Shown here: piece by piece, positions 52,445-61,317 of the stretch
Numbering within the stretch: position 1 is the first letter of the stretch
Layout of the letters: each line of letters begins with the position of its first letter
Assembly (NCBI RefSeq): GCF_036075115.1
Contig: NZ_CP107958.1
Span: 5,704,001 to 5,768,000, forward strand
Reading direction: 5' to 3'
DNA: 64,000 bases
Source: Streptomyces sp. NBC_00377
Lineage (GTDB): Bacteria > Actinomycetota > Actinomycetes > Streptomycetales > Streptomycetaceae
The notes under the pieces: generated by a model
Seen by the model: only the letters and a program-made list of their open reading frames with translations
Databases searched by the model: none
Told to the model about the DNA's origin: nothing
Program-made: the position numbers and the translations under genes

Positions 52445-53437
52445 GTGGCAACCACAACCCCCACACGGGGTGCCCACACCCCGCCACCCGGCGGCTCCGG
52501 CGTCACGTCGAACGAACCCAGCGCGTGGCGTACACGGCTGTGGCGCTTCGACGACAAGGCGTCGCCGTACGCGTACATCGCTCCCTTCTTCCTCATCTTC
52601 GGCGCCTTCGGGCTCTACCCGCTCCTGTACACGGGCTGGATAGCCATGCACCGGGTGGAGATGACGGGCCTCGACCAGTCCGAGTGGGTCGGCTGGGACA
52701 ACTTCGCCAAGATCCTCCAGGACTCCGAGTTCTGGACGGCCGTCACCAACACATTCGTGATCGGTGTCATCTCCACCGTCCCGCAGCTGCTCGTGGCGCT
52801 GGGCCTCGCCCACCTGCTCAACTACAAGCTGCGCGCCAGCACCTTCTGGCGGACGGTGATCCTCACCCCGTACGCGACCTCGGTGGCGACCGCGGCCCTG
52901 GTCTTCGCCCTGGTCTTCCGGGCCGACGGCGGCCTGCTCAACTGGGTGCTCCACTTCGTCGGCATCGGCAACACCGACTGGGGCAACGGCGAGTGGACCT
53001 CCAAGATCGCCATCTCCGTCATCGTGATCTGGCGCTGGACCGGCTACAACGCGCTGATCTACCTGGCGGCCATGCAGGCCGTGCCCACCGACCTGTACGA
53101 AGCGGCGTCGATCGACGGTGCGACGCGCTGGCAGCAGTTCCGCAAGGTGACCATTCCCTCGCTGCGGCCGACGATCCTCTTCACCATCGTCATCTCGACG
53201 ATCGGTTCCATGCAGCTGTTCGGTGAACCGCTGCTGCTCCAGGGCGGCACGATCGGCGCCGTCGGCGGCAGCGAGCACCAGTACGAGACCCTCAGCATCT
53301 ATCTCTTCAACTACGGCTGGAAGCTCGGGCACCTGGGCCCGGCGGCGGCCGTCGCCTGGGCCATGCTCGTCCTGCTGCTGCTCATCGCCTTGATCAACTG
53401 GATCGTCGGCCGGTTCATGCGCAAGAGCGCGGCCTGA
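52445..53437 (+). CDS. cebF: Cello-oligosaccharide ABC permease CebF
   Basis: A 330-residue MalF-type permease with six spans. The EAA loop is YEAASIDGATRWQQFRKVTI. The start is GTG with GGGAAGGACTCCCTCC ahead. It is 384 bp after cebE, past a hairpin, and 14 bp before cebG. Confidence 0.95.
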   Translation: MATTTPTRGAHTPPPGGSGVTSNEPSAWRTRLWRFDDKASPYAYIAPFFLIFGAFGLYPLLYTGWIAMHRVEMTGLDQSEWVGWDNFAKILQDSEFWTAVTNTFVIGVISTVPQLLVALGLAHLLNYKLRASTFWRTVILTPYATSVATAALVFALVFRADGGLLNWVLHFVGIGNTDWGNGEWTSKIAISVIVIWRWTGYNALIYLAAMQAVPTDLYEAASIDGATRWQQFRKVTIPSLRPTILFTIVISTIGSMQLFGEPLLLQGGTIGAVGGSEHQYETLSIYLFNYGWKLGHLGPAAAVAWAMLVLLLLIALINWIVGRFMRKSAA

Positions 53438-53451
53438 CGGGAGCGATATCG

Positions 53452-54372
53452 ATGACCACGACCAGTCCCACCAAGACCGTGCCGGACCTCGTCCCGGCCC
53501 CGCTTCCCGCCTCGGCCGACAAGAGGGGCAGCCGTTTCAAGCTCGGCGCCGGCCAGCACCTCAAGGGCGGCCCGTTCACCTACGCCGCCTTGATCGTCGT
53601 CGGCCTGGGCTCCGTCTTCCCGCTGTACTGGACGCTGGTGGCAGCCTCCCACGACCAGCAGCGGGTCCTCGACAACCCGCCGCCGTTCCTGCCGGGCGGA
53701 CGGCTGTGGAGCAACCTCCAAGCGGCCTGGGAGCAGGCCCACTTGGGCAAGGCCATCGTCAACAGCTTCATCGTGGCCGGCTGCATCACCGCGGCCACGC
53801 TGTTCTTCTGCACCCTGGCCGGTTACGCCTTCGCCAAGATGCGCTTCCGCGGCCGTGGCGCCCTGATGACCGCGGTCATAGCCACCCTGACGATTCCGCC
53901 GCAGCTCAGCGTCGTCCCGCTGTTCATGATGATGGCGGACATCGGATGGGGCGGAAAGCTGGAGTCGGTGATCTTCCCGACCCTGGTCGGCGCCTTCGGC
54001 GTCTTCTTCATGCGCCAGTACCTGCTGGAGGCCCTGCCCTACGAGCTGATCGAGGCGGCCAAGGTGGACGGGGCGACCAACATCCGCATCGTCTGGAACG
54101 TGGTCCTGCCCGCCGCCCGGCCCGCGATGATGGTCCTCGGCATGCTCACCTTCGTACAGGCGTGGAACGACTTCTTCTGGCCCTTCCTCGCCCTGAACCA
54201 GGAGAACCCCACCCTCCAGGTGGCACTCGGCCAGCTCAGCGCCTCCTACACCCCCGACCAGAGCATCGTCATGGCCGGGGCGCTGATCAGCACCCTGCCG
54301 CTGCTGTTGGTCTTCGTCGTCTTCGGCAAGCAGATCGTCGGCGGCATCATGGCGGGCGCCGTCAAGGGCTGA
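53452..54372 (+). CDS. cebG: Cello-oligosaccharide ABC permease CebG
   Basis: A 306-residue MalG-type permease. The EAA loop is IEAAKVDGATNIRIVWNVVL. A Pro/Ala-rich N-terminal tail precedes the first span. ACGGGAGCGATATCG lies before the ATG. It pairs with CebF. Confidence 0.95.
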   Translation: MTTTSPTKTVPDLVPAPLPASADKRGSRFKLGAGQHLKGGPFTYAALIVVGLGSVFPLYWTLVAASHDQQRVLDNPPPFLPGGRLWSNLQAAWEQAHLGKAIVNSFIVAGCITAATLFFCTLAGYAFAKMRFRGRGALMTAVIATLTIPPQLSVVPLFMMMADIGWGGKLESVIFPTLVGAFGVFFMRQYLLEALPYELIEAAKVDGATNIRIVWNVVLPAARPAMMVLGMLTFVQAWNDFFWPFLALNQENPTLQVALGQLSASYTPDQSIVMAGALISTLPLLLVFVVFGKQIVGGIMAGAVKG

Positions 54373-54538
54373 TCCCGGGCGACCGCCGGGGTGCCGGTAC
54401 GAGCTCCCGCACCCCTCGGTCGCCGTTCCGTACGGCCCGCCCCGCACGCGGGCCGTGCCCGGCCGGGCGCCCAGAGCCGTGCCCCCGTCCGCTTCCCCCC
54501 ATTCGCCGGATCACCGTCCGGCCCTTCCTCACGCCACT

Positions 54539-54552
54539 TGGGAGCGTTCTCT
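54539..54552. promoter_or_regulatory. Degenerate CebR-like box at the bglC start
   Basis: TGGGAGCGTTCTCT matches the CebR box at 11 of 14 bases, with an intact left half. It also contains the GGGAG ribosome site of bglC, so the resemblance may be partly chance. Confidence 0.4.
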
Positions 54553-54554
54553 CC

Positions 54555-56003
54555 ATGACTGCCGTACGAACCGAGACCAAGGCCGAGCCGGCCGCAGACA
54601 CCTCCTTCCCCCCGGGCTTCGTCTGGGGCGCCGCCACCGCCGCGTACCAGGTGGAGGGCGCCGCCGCGGAGGACGGCCGGACCCCCTCCATCTGGGACAC
54701 CTACAGCCACACCCCGGGCAAGGTGCGCAACGGCGACACCGGTGACATCGCCGCCGACCACTACCACCGCTACCGCGACGACGTGGCGCTCATGAAGGAC
54801 CTCGGCCTCGGCGCGTACCGCTTCTCGATCTCCTGGTCCCGGGTCCAGCCGACCGGCCGGGGCCCCGCGGTGGAGCGGGGACTCGACTTCTACCGCCGGC
54901 TCACCGACGAGCTCCTGGAGGCGGGCATCACCCCTGTCGCCACCCTCTACCACTGGGACCTGCCGCAGGAGCTGGAGGACGCGGGCGGCTGGCCGCAGCG
55001 CGACACCGCACGCCGCTTCGCCGACTACGCGGAGATCATGGGCCGGGCCCTCGGGGACCGCGTCGGGCTGTGGACCACCCTCAACGAGCCCTGGTGCTCG
55101 GCGTTCCTGGGCTACGGCTCCGGTGTGCACGCCCCCGGCCGCACCGACCCGGTCGCCACCCTGCGCGCCGCCCATCACCTCAACCTGGGCCACGGCCTGG
55201 CGGTCGGGGCACTGCGCACGACCCTGCCGGCGTCCGCGCAGACCTCCCTCACTCTCAATCTGCACCAGGTGCGCCCCCTCACCGACAGTCCCGAGGACGC
55301 CGAAGCGGCCCGCCGGATCGACGCGGTCGGCAACAGGATCTTCACCGGCCCCGTCCTGGACGGCGCCTACCCCGAGGACCTGATCGCCGACACCGCTCAC
55401 CTGGTCGACTGGGCGGAGCTGGTGCACGACGGCGACCTGGAGGAGATCTCCCGCCCCATCGACGTGCTGGGCGTCAACTACTACGCCCCGACCGTGGTCT
55501 CGGCCGGTGACGGGACCGGCACCAAGAACGACGGCCACGGCGCGAGCGAGCACTCCCCGTGGACCGGCTCCGACCACGTCGACTTCCACCTCGCCAACGA
55601 CCAGCTCACCGCGATGAACTGGGCCATCGACCCCAACGGTCTGCACACCCTGCTGACCGGCCTGGCCGCGTCGCACCCCCAGCTGCCGCTGATGGTCACC
55701 GAGAACGGCGCCGCCTTCGACGACTACGTCTCTCCCGAGGGCCGGGTGAACGACCCGCAGCGGATCGCCTACCTGCACGCGCACCTGGACGCCGTCCGCC
55801 GGGCGGTGGCCGACGGAGCCGATGTGCGCGGCTACTTCCTGTGGTCCCTGCTGGACAACTTCGAGTGGTCCTACGGCTACTCGAAGCGCTTCGGCGCCGT
55901 CTACGTCGACTACTCCACCCAGCGCCGCATCCCCAAGGCGAGCGCCCACTGGTACGCCGAGGTGATCCGGCGGAACGCGCTGCCGGCCGCCGGGCAGGAG
56001 TGA
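54555..56003 (+). CDS. bglC: Cytoplasmic GH1 beta-glucosidase BglC
   Basis: A 482-residue GH1 enzyme that cleaves imported cellobiose and cello-oligosaccharides to glucose. The acid/base Glu is in TTLNEPWCSAFLGYG and the nucleophile in PLMVTENGAAFDDYV; FVWGAATAAYQVEGAAAEDG is the N-terminal signature. There is no signal peptide. ATG 54555 with TTGGGAGCG ahead. It lies about 180 bp after cebG and could be transcribed with it or alone; in some Streptomyces it also influences thaxtomin induction. Confidence 0.95.
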   Translation: MTAVRTETKAEPAADTSFPPGFVWGAATAAYQVEGAAAEDGRTPSIWDTYSHTPGKVRNGDTGDIAADHYHRYRDDVALMKDLGLGAYRFSISWSRVQPTGRGPAVERGLDFYRRLTDELLEAGITPVATLYHWDLPQELEDAGGWPQRDTARRFADYAEIMGRALGDRVGLWTTLNEPWCSAFLGYGSGVHAPGRTDPVATLRAAHHLNLGHGLAVGALRTTLPASAQTSLTLNLHQVRPLTDSPEDAEAARRIDAVGNRIFTGPVLDGAYPEDLIADTAHLVDWAELVHDGDLEEISRPIDVLGVNYYAPTVVSAGDGTGTKNDGHGASEHSPWTGSDHVDFHLANDQLTAMNWAIDPNGLHTLLTGLAASHPQLPLMVTENGAAFDDYVSPEGRVNDPQRIAYLHAHLDAVRRAVADGADVRGYFLWSLLDNFEWSYGYSKRFGAVYVDYSTQRRIPKASAHWYAEVIRRNALPAAGQE

Positions 56004-56064
56004 GCCCCCGCCGCCCAGCAGCCCGGGGCCGGACCCCGGCCGTCTCCCGCACGCGGTCCCGCGG

Positions 56065-56080
56065 CGCTCACGCGTGAGCG
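56065..56080. promoter_or_regulatory. Perfect 16-bp palindrome between bglC and cebR
   Basis: CGCTCACGCGTGAGCG is a perfect palindrome 62 bp past the bglC stop and 227 bp before cebR. It is unlike the CebR box. The rest of the 56004-56306 gap shows GC-rich sequence with the cebR promoter expected near its end (GTTACATTCCTGGCCTGAAT). Confidence 0.5.
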
Positions 56081-56306
56081 TGCGGGAGTGTGCGGGAGAG
56101 GGGGAAACGGGGGCCGGGCGGCTGGTGCCCGGCCGGGTACGGACACCGGTCCGGACGGACGCCGCCGGGACACCGGTCGTCCCCGCCGCGTCTCCGGCGG
56201 CCCGGTGCGGGAAACCGCCGGTCGGCAAGGGAGAATGGACCGGGGAGGGGCGGGGCCACGACTGTTACATTCCTGGCCTGAATGCTGCGAACGGAAGGCG
56301 GCGACC

Positions 56307-57362
56307 ATGACGGTCAGCAGTGGGCGGAGCCGGGGCGGCCGCCGGCCCACCCTGGAGGAGGTCGCCGCTCGTGCCGGAGTCGGTCGCGGCACGGTCTCCC
56401 GGGTCATCAACGGCTCGCCCCGCGTCAGCGACGCGACCCGCGCGGCCGTCGAGGCGGCGGTCGCCGAACTCGGCTACGTCCCGAACACGGCCGCCCGTGC
56501 CCTGGCCGCCAACCGCACGGACGCCATCGCCCTGGTCGTCCCGGAGCCGGAGACCCGCTTCTTCGCGGAGCCGTACTTCTCGGACATGCTGAAGGGCGTC
56601 GGGGCCGAGCTGTCGGACACGGAGATGCAGCTCCTGCTGATCTTCGCGGGCAGCGACAAGGAGCGCCGCCGGCTCGCCGAGTACCTGGCCGCGCACCGGG
56701 TGGACGGCGTCCTGCTGGTGTCCGTGCACGCCGACGACCCGCTGCCGGATCTGCTCGCCCAGTTGGAGATCCCCGCCGTGATCAGCGGCCCGAGGTCGGC
56801 ACGCGAGTCGCTGGCGTCGGTGGACTCCGACAACTACGGCGGCGGCCGCTCCGCCGTCGAACACCTGCTGGCCCGTGGCTGCCGCGAGATCGCCCACATC
56901 ACCGGCCGCCTCGACGTGTACGGCGCCCAGCGCCGCGTCGACGGCTACCGCGAGGCGCTGCGCGACGCGGGTCACGCGGCGGACGAACAGCTCATCGAGC
57001 CGGGGGACTTCACCGAGGAGGGCGGGCGCCGCGCCATGACCGCGCTGCTCGGCCGCCGCCCCGGCCTGGACGCGGTGTTCGCCGGTTCGGACGTGATGGC
57101 GGCCGGCGCCCGGCAGGTCCTGCGCGAGCAGGGCCGCCGTATCCCCGACGACGTGGCCCTGGTCGGGTACGACGACTCGGCCATAGCCCGGCACATGGAC
57201 CCGCCGCTCACCAGCGTCCGCCAGCCCATCGAGGAGATGGGCCGCAGGATGATCGACCTGCTGCTGTCGGAGATCGCGGACAGCCGTCCGACGGTGTCCC
57301 GGGGCTTGGAGCGGCGGCAGGTGGTGCTGGCGACGAAGCTGGTGGAGCGCGCTTCGTCGTGA
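56307..57362 (+). CDS. cebR: LacI-family cellobiose repressor CebR
   Basis: A 351-residue LacI repressor. The HTH is PTLEEVAARAGVGRGTVSRV with hinge helix NTAARALAANRTDAIALVVP; the periplasmic-binding-like core has GYDDSAIARHMDPPLTSVRQ and VDSDNYGGGRSAVEHLL. It binds TGGGAGCGCTCCCA boxes (50037, 50516) and releases on cellobiose or cellotriose. In S. scabies and S. griseus it is the master switch for cellulose use. ATG 56307 follows GGAAGGCGGCGACC. A terminator follows before tRNA-His. Confidence 0.95.
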   Translation: MTVSSGRSRGGRRPTLEEVAARAGVGRGTVSRVINGSPRVSDATRAAVEAAVAELGYVPNTAARALAANRTDAIALVVPEPETRFFAEPYFSDMLKGVGAELSDTEMQLLLIFAGSDKERRRLAEYLAAHRVDGVLLVSVHADDPLPDLLAQLEIPAVISGPRSARESLASVDSDNYGGGRSAVEHLLARGCREIAHITGRLDVYGAQRRVDGYREALRDAGHAADEQLIEPGDFTEEGGRRAMTALLGRRPGLDAVFAGSDVMAAGARQVLREQGRRIPDDVALVGYDDSAIARHMDPPLTSVRQPIEEMGRRMIDLLLSEIADSRPTVSRGLERRQVVLATKLVERASS

Positions 57363-57409
57363 GGGGAGGAACGGGGGGCCCGTGCACGGCGGGCCGCTCC
57401 TGCAACGCG

Positions 57410-57449
57410 ATCAGCCGGTGATCTCCTTCGCAGGAGATCACCGGCTGAT
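57410..57449. terminator. Bidirectional terminator between cebR and tRNA-His
   Basis: ATCAGCCGGTGATCTCC and GGAGATCACCGGCTGAT pair perfectly over 17 bp around TTCGCA. It is 47 bp past cebR and 7 bp past the tRNA 3' end on the other strand. Confidence 0.93.
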
Positions 57450-57456
57450 TACTCAG

Positions 57457-57530
57457 GGTGAGTGACGGGACTCGAACCCGCGGCATCCTGGACCACAACC
57501 AGGTGCTCTACCAGCTGAGCTACACCCACC
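57457..57530 (-). tRNA. tRNA-His (anticodon GTG)
   Basis: A cloverleaf on the minus strand with the extra 5' G(-1) opposite C73 typical of tRNA-His. Acceptor GTGGGTG/CACTCAC, anticodon stem CCTGG/CCAGG with loop TTGTGGT (GTG), T arm GGTTCGAGTCC. CCA is not encoded. It is downstream of orn on the same strand. Confidence 0.95.
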
Positions 57531-57625
57531 ACGCCCGGCAGTTGGACTTTGTGGTCTCCCTACCGGCCGAGAAAAAGTGTACAGGGTCGGGAGGGGTGCT
57601 CGCGCACGGCTTTTCCGGGGCGCCG

Positions 57626-58228
57626 TCAGGCTCCGGGCAGCACGTGCTTCGCGGCGATGGTGCGGGCGGTGTCGGAGTCCGGTCCGGGCTGCGGCACGAA
57701 GACGGCCTCGCGGTAGTAGCGCAGTTCGGCGATGGACTCGCGGATGTCCGCGAGGGCGCGGTGGTTGCCGTTCTTCGGGGGGCTGTTGAAGTACGCCCGC
57801 GGGTACCAGCGCCGGGCGAGCTCCTTGACCGACGACACATCGACGATCCGGTAGTGCAGATAGCCCTCGAGGGCGGTCATGTCCCGGGCGAGGAAGCCGC
57901 GGTCCGTGCCGACGGAGTTTCCGCACAGGGGAGCCTTGCCCGGCTCCTTCACGTGCTCCCGTACATACGCCAGTACCTGGGCCTCGGCCTCCGCGAGGGT
58001 CGTCCCGCCGTCCAGCTCGTCGAGGAGCCCGGACGTGGTGTGCATCTGCCGCACCACCTCCGGCATCGTCTCCAGTGCCTCGGCCGGCGGGCGGATGACG
58101 ATGTCCACGCCGTCCCCGAGCACGTTCAGCTCGGAGTCGGTGACGAGGGCGGCTACCTCGATGAGAGCGTCGTCGGACAGCGAGAGGCCGGTCATCTCGC
58201 AGTCGATCCACACCATGCGATCGTTCAT
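57626..58228 (-). CDS. orn: Oligoribonuclease (ornA)
   Basis: A 200-residue DEDDh 3'-5' exonuclease that degrades 2-5-nt RNAs and the c-di-GMP breakdown product pGpG. Motifs are MVWIDCEMTGL (Asp/Glu), LCGNSVGTDRGFLARDM and NHRALADIRESIAELRYY (His/Asp). Its length is typical. Loss slows growth and blocks development in Streptomyces. It follows adpA on the same strand with about 115 bp between, the conserved adpA-ornA pairing. ATG 58228. Confidence 0.96.
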   Translation of the reverse strand: MNDRMVWIDCEMTGLSLSDDALIEVAALVTDSELNVLGDGVDIVIRPPAEALETMPEVVRQMHTTSGLLDELDGGTTLAEAEAQVLAYVREHVKEPGKAPLCGNSVGTDRGFLARDMTALEGYLHYRIVDVSSVKELARRWYPRAYFNSPPKNGNHRALADIRESIAELRYYREAVFVPQPGPDSDTARTIAAKHVLPGA

Positions 58229-58343
58229 GCGACCACCCTAAAGCTGACGTCGGGTTTTGAGGTGCCCCGAGGGGGACGCTCTCGTGCGAGGGCGCCGGCC
58301 GGACCGATCGGCCCGGCCGGCGCCCGAGACGTTCCTCACCCGC

Positions 58344-59561
58344 TCAGGTACCGCTGCGCTGCCCCGGCAGGCTCGCCCGCGAGGTCGCGTACGCGTCGCG
58401 CGCGTGCTCGGACGGCAGGGACGCCGAGGAGCCCATCCCGGCCGTCCGCCGCAGCTGCGGCGGCACCGGACCCGGGGCGTCCGGGTGCAGCGCCGGAGGC
58501 GGCGGCGGTGCCGACGGTTCGCTGTCCGTGGACCGTTCGCTCTGCGGCCTGCGTGCCCGGTACGCCGCCCGGTACGCCGCCGGGGACGAGCCGAGCTGCC
58601 GGCGGAAGTGGCCGCGCAGGGCCACCGGCGAACGGAACCCGCAGCGCCCCGCCACCTCGTCCACCGAGTAGTCGGACGTCTCCAGCAGACGCTGCGCCTG
58701 GAGCACCCGCTGGGTGATCAGCCACTGGAGCGGCGCACTGCCGGTCAGGGACCGGAAGCGGCGGTCGAAGGTGCGGCGGCTCATATAGGCGCGTGCCGCC
58801 AGCGTCTCCACGTCGAACTGCTCGTGGAGATGCTCCAGCGCCCAGGCGACGACCTCGGCGAGCGGGTCGGCGCCGATCTCCTCGGGTAAAGACCGGTCGA
58901 GGTAGCGCTCCTGGCCGCCGGACCGGCGCGGTGGCACGACCAGCCGCCGGGCCAGCGCGCCCGCGGCCTCGTTACCGTGATCTGTCCGCACGATGTGCAG
59001 ACAGAGGTCGATTCCGGCCGCCGTGCCCGCCGATGTCAGCACATCGCCGTCGTCGACGAACAGTTCGCGCGGATCCACGTGCACCGACGGATAGCGCTTG
59101 GCCAGTGTCGGCGCGTACATCCAGTGGGTCGTGGCCGGGCGGCCGTCCAGCAGACCCGCGGCGGCCAGCACGAACGCGCCGGTGCACAGGCCCACGATGC
59201 GGGCGCCCTCCTCGTGCGCCCGGCGCAGTGCGTCGAGCGCCTCCTCCGGTGGCGGAGAGGTGATCGAACGCCAGGCCGGCACGACGACCGTGCCCGCCCG
59301 TGAGATCGCCTCCAGGCCATGTGGTGCGGTGAGTTCCAGGCCCCCTGTGGTCCGCAGCGGGCCTTCTTCGCCACCGCACACCAGCAAGCGGTAGCGCGGT
59401 ACGCCGGCGTCCTGGCGGTCAATCCCGAACACCGACAGCGGAATGGAACTCTCGAATATGGGGCCGCCGCTGAACAGCAGCACCGCGACGATCTCCTTGC
59501 GGCGTCGCCCGGAAAGTTTCCGGGCCGCGGCTTCCGGCGCGGCAGTGGAGTCGTGGCTCAT
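58344..59561 (-). CDS. adpA: AdpA, AraC-family developmental master regulator
   Basis: A 405-residue regulator. An N-terminal ThiJ/PfpI/DJ-1-like dimerisation domain (EIVAVLLFSGGPIFESSIPL, GLCTGAFVLAAAGLLDGRPA) precedes an AraC/XylS DNA-binding domain (VETLAARAYMSRRTFDRRFR, CGFRSPVALRGHFRRQLGSS). The tail is Pro/Ser-rich. It controls morphological differentiation and secondary metabolism and binds TGGCSNGWWY sites. A TTA codon at 58887-58889 (DRSLPEE) makes translation depend on bldA tRNA. In A-factor species it is under ArpA control. ATG 59561; the long upstream region fits known complex control. Confidence 0.97.
   Translation of the reverse strand: MSHDSTAAPEAAARKLSGRRRKEIVAVLLFSGGPIFESSIPLSVFGIDRQDAGVPRYRLLVCGGEEGPLRTTGGLELTAPHGLEAISRAGTVVVPAWRSITSPPPEEALDALRRAHEEGARIVGLCTGAFVLAAAGLLDGRPATTHWMYAPTLAKRYPSVHVDPRELFVDDGDVLTSAGTAAGIDLCLHIVRTDHGNEAAGALARRLVVPPRRSGGQERYLDRSLPEEIGADPLAEVVAWALEHLHEQFDVETLAARAYMSRRTFDRRFRSLTGSAPLQWLITQRVLQAQRLLETSDYSVDEVAGRCGFRSPVALRGHFRRQLGSSPAAYRAAYRARRPQSERSTDSEPSAPPPPPALHPDAPGPVPPQLRRTAGMGSSASLPSEHARDAYATSRASLPGQRSGT
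58887..58889 (-). other. TTA (bldA-dependent) codon in adpA
   Basis: The Leu of RSLPEE is encoded by TTA, between the dimerisation and DNA-binding domains, the conserved place in Streptomyces adpA genes. TTA is read only by the bldA tRNA. Confidence 0.92.
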
Positions 59562-59690
59562 CCTGCTAAGCCCCCCTCGGTGGTCGCGGCTCCTCGGTTG
59601 TGTCGCTCCTGCACGTTTCCCCTCGGTCCTGCACGAGTCCCCCGCCGTAGACAGTCAAGATCGAATCTAACGTGTCGCACAATGCCGGCG

Positions 59691-59700
59691 TGGCCAGTTC
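59691..59700. promoter_or_regulatory. AdpA-type binding site in the adpA upstream region
   Basis: TGGCCAGTTC fits TGGCSNGWWY at all ten positions, 130 bp upstream of adpA. A near match TGGCGTGAAG (9 of 10) is at 59731-59740. Autoregulation of adpA through such sites is known. The rest of the 59562-59938 gap has no gene. Confidence 0.6.
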
Positions 59701-59938
59701 ACCACCCGGCAGATTGTCGACATGGCAACTTGGCGTGAAGCATTCGATCACGAAGCGTTGCACTCGTGGGCCGTGCAGGGAAGTGCGCCTCGGTGCGGTG
59801 GCCAATCCCCGTAGGGTGCGCAAGCCCCCTGAGGCCCTTTCCGTGCAGGTGGAACGGGGGGTGGGGGGTGGTGGGGGCAAGGGATGCGCCATCACCGGAA
59901 GTTGGCTGAAAAGAAGCGGTTCCGTGTGTGAAAACCGG

Positions 59939-60379
59939 TCAACCGACCGGTGAGTTTCCCCCGGAGTGACGACCGCCACGGTGGGACCCCGTTCCGGTGC
60001 GCTGACGGCGCCCCCGGTGGTGCTCCCGTGGCACGGCCTCCTCGTCGAGCAACCGGACCGCGCACCGCTCGGACCGGCGCAGCAGCACCCGGCAGACGGC
60101 CGTGACAGCGGCGAGCCCGAGGGCGGTTCCGGCGGTGCCGGCCAGCGAGGTGCCGTACCAGAGGAGGACCACCGGGACCAGGAAGCAGCTGAAGGCCGCC
60201 CAGCGGATCAGGTCGGTCGTCCGGTCGTCGCCGGGGCGGGTCTCGGACGTGGCGCGGGACGGGTGCACGGGAGCGGGTCTCCTTCCCGGGGTGGCGGTGC
60301 GGCGGGTGATCAGGGCGGTGCGGGGCTGCGGGGCGGGAGCGGTGCGGCGGGGGGTGCCGCGGCGGTACAGGAGGTTCAA
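59939..60379 (-). CDS. Small membrane protein upstream of adpA
   Basis: A 146-residue protein with a basic N-terminal tail, two hydrophobic segments (LIRWAAFSCFLVPVVLLWYG, GTAGTALGLAAVTAVCRVLL) and a basic His/Arg-rich tail (EHHRGRRQRTGTGSHRGGRH). The family is not recognised. The codon pattern of the membrane part fits a real gene; the tail is low complexity. ATG 60379; the ribosome site is weak. It ends about 380 bp from adpA. Confidence 0.65.
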   Translation of the reverse strand: MNLLYRRGTPRRTAPAPQPRTALITRRTATPGRRPAPVHPSRATSETRPGDDRTTDLIRWAAFSCFLVPVVLLWYGTSLAGTAGTALGLAAVTAVCRVLLRRSERCAVRLLDEEAVPREHHRGRRQRTGTGSHRGGRHSGGNSPVG

Positions 60380-60641
60380 CGCCTGTTCGAGCGGTCGGTC
60401 ACTGCCAGGACCGTCCCGGTAAGTGAATCCTGTGCAAACCGCCTGTACGGGGCAGCAACCATTGCGTTACGGGCGTCGGCTCGTGCATGCTCCCTGGAAC
60501 CCCCACCCAGGGCGTGCGAAATCTGGGCCCAGGAGGCGTTCCGCCGTACCCTTGGGGGTATGGGGTTGGGAAGATGATTCCCGGACAGCTCCGCCGCTCA
60601 CCGCCGTCCACCCTTACAAGGATCGACACGCCGAGACAGTC

Positions 60642-61169
60642 ATGGCCGGTCACGAATTCTTCGAACCCGCGGACCGCAAGCGGCCCGTCGCCGATCCCAC
60701 GGCGGCCGAGCCCCTGGCGGCCGAAGAGGCACGCCATTCCTGCGATCCCGCCTTCAAGCACGGCGTGGTCGTCGGTTTCGACGGCTCCACCTCCAGTGAA
60801 CGCGCTCTCGCGTACGCCATAGGGATGGCCCACCGCTCCGGCTCGGGGCTGATCATCGTCCACGTCGCCAACCGGCTGCCCACCACGGTGTGGGCCGGCT
60901 GTGAGCCGCCCGTCTTCGTCGACGTGCCGGACCACCGCACCGAGGTGCTCGGTCTGGAGCTCGCGTGCGCGGAGTACCTGGCCGAGGTGCCGTGGATCCT
61001 GGTCGAGCGCGGCGGCGACATCTGCCACGAACTCGAAGAGGTGGGGCGGGAGTACGAGGCCGACGCGATCGTCGTCGGCTCGACCCACGGCATCGTCGGC
61101 CGGATCTTCGGCTCCGTCGCGGGGCGGCTCGCCAAGCGGGCGAAGCGGCCCGTCATCGTCATTCCGTAA
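60642..61169 (+). CDS. Universal stress protein (UspA family)
   Basis: A 175-residue single-domain Usp. VVVGFDGSTSSERALAYAIG opens the fold; the nucleotide-binding loop is VGSTHGIVGRIFGSVAGRLA and the end is RAKRPVIVIP. ATP binding is likely. An N-terminal extension of ~35 residues is acidic. ATG 60642; the frame continues upstream but with no better start. It is divergent from the small membrane gene over about 260 bp. Confidence 0.92.
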   Translation: MAGHEFFEPADRKRPVADPTAAEPLAAEEARHSCDPAFKHGVVVGFDGSTSSERALAYAIGMAHRSGSGLIIVHVANRLPTTVWAGCEPPVFVDVPDHRTEVLGLELACAEYLAEVPWILVERGGDICHELEEVGREYEADAIVVGSTHGIVGRIFGSVAGRLAKRAKRPVIVIP

Positions 61170-61317
61170 CTCCCGGTCCTCCCAGGTGGGATGAGAACCG
61201 GGTCCTTGGGACCCCCTGCTCGCGCCAGCATGAATCTACTGACGCGTAGGGGTGTTTGTGCCTTTGTGAAGGGCATATATCGCTCACACAACTGCACAGG
61301 CATGAAGGGAGCTTGCC

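Noticed and set aside
54539..54552. Third functional CebR box at bglC
   Set aside because: Listed only as degenerate: the match is mostly the ribosome-binding GGGAG and the right half is poor.
54246..56228. 660-codon minus-strand open frame
   Set aside because: Antisense to bglC, which has complete GH1 motifs; the translation is Val/Gly/Arg-rich with no domain.
61265..61288. TGTGA...TCACA CRP-like site
   Set aside because: The half-sites are 14 bp apart instead of 6, so it does not match the Crp consensus; probably chance.
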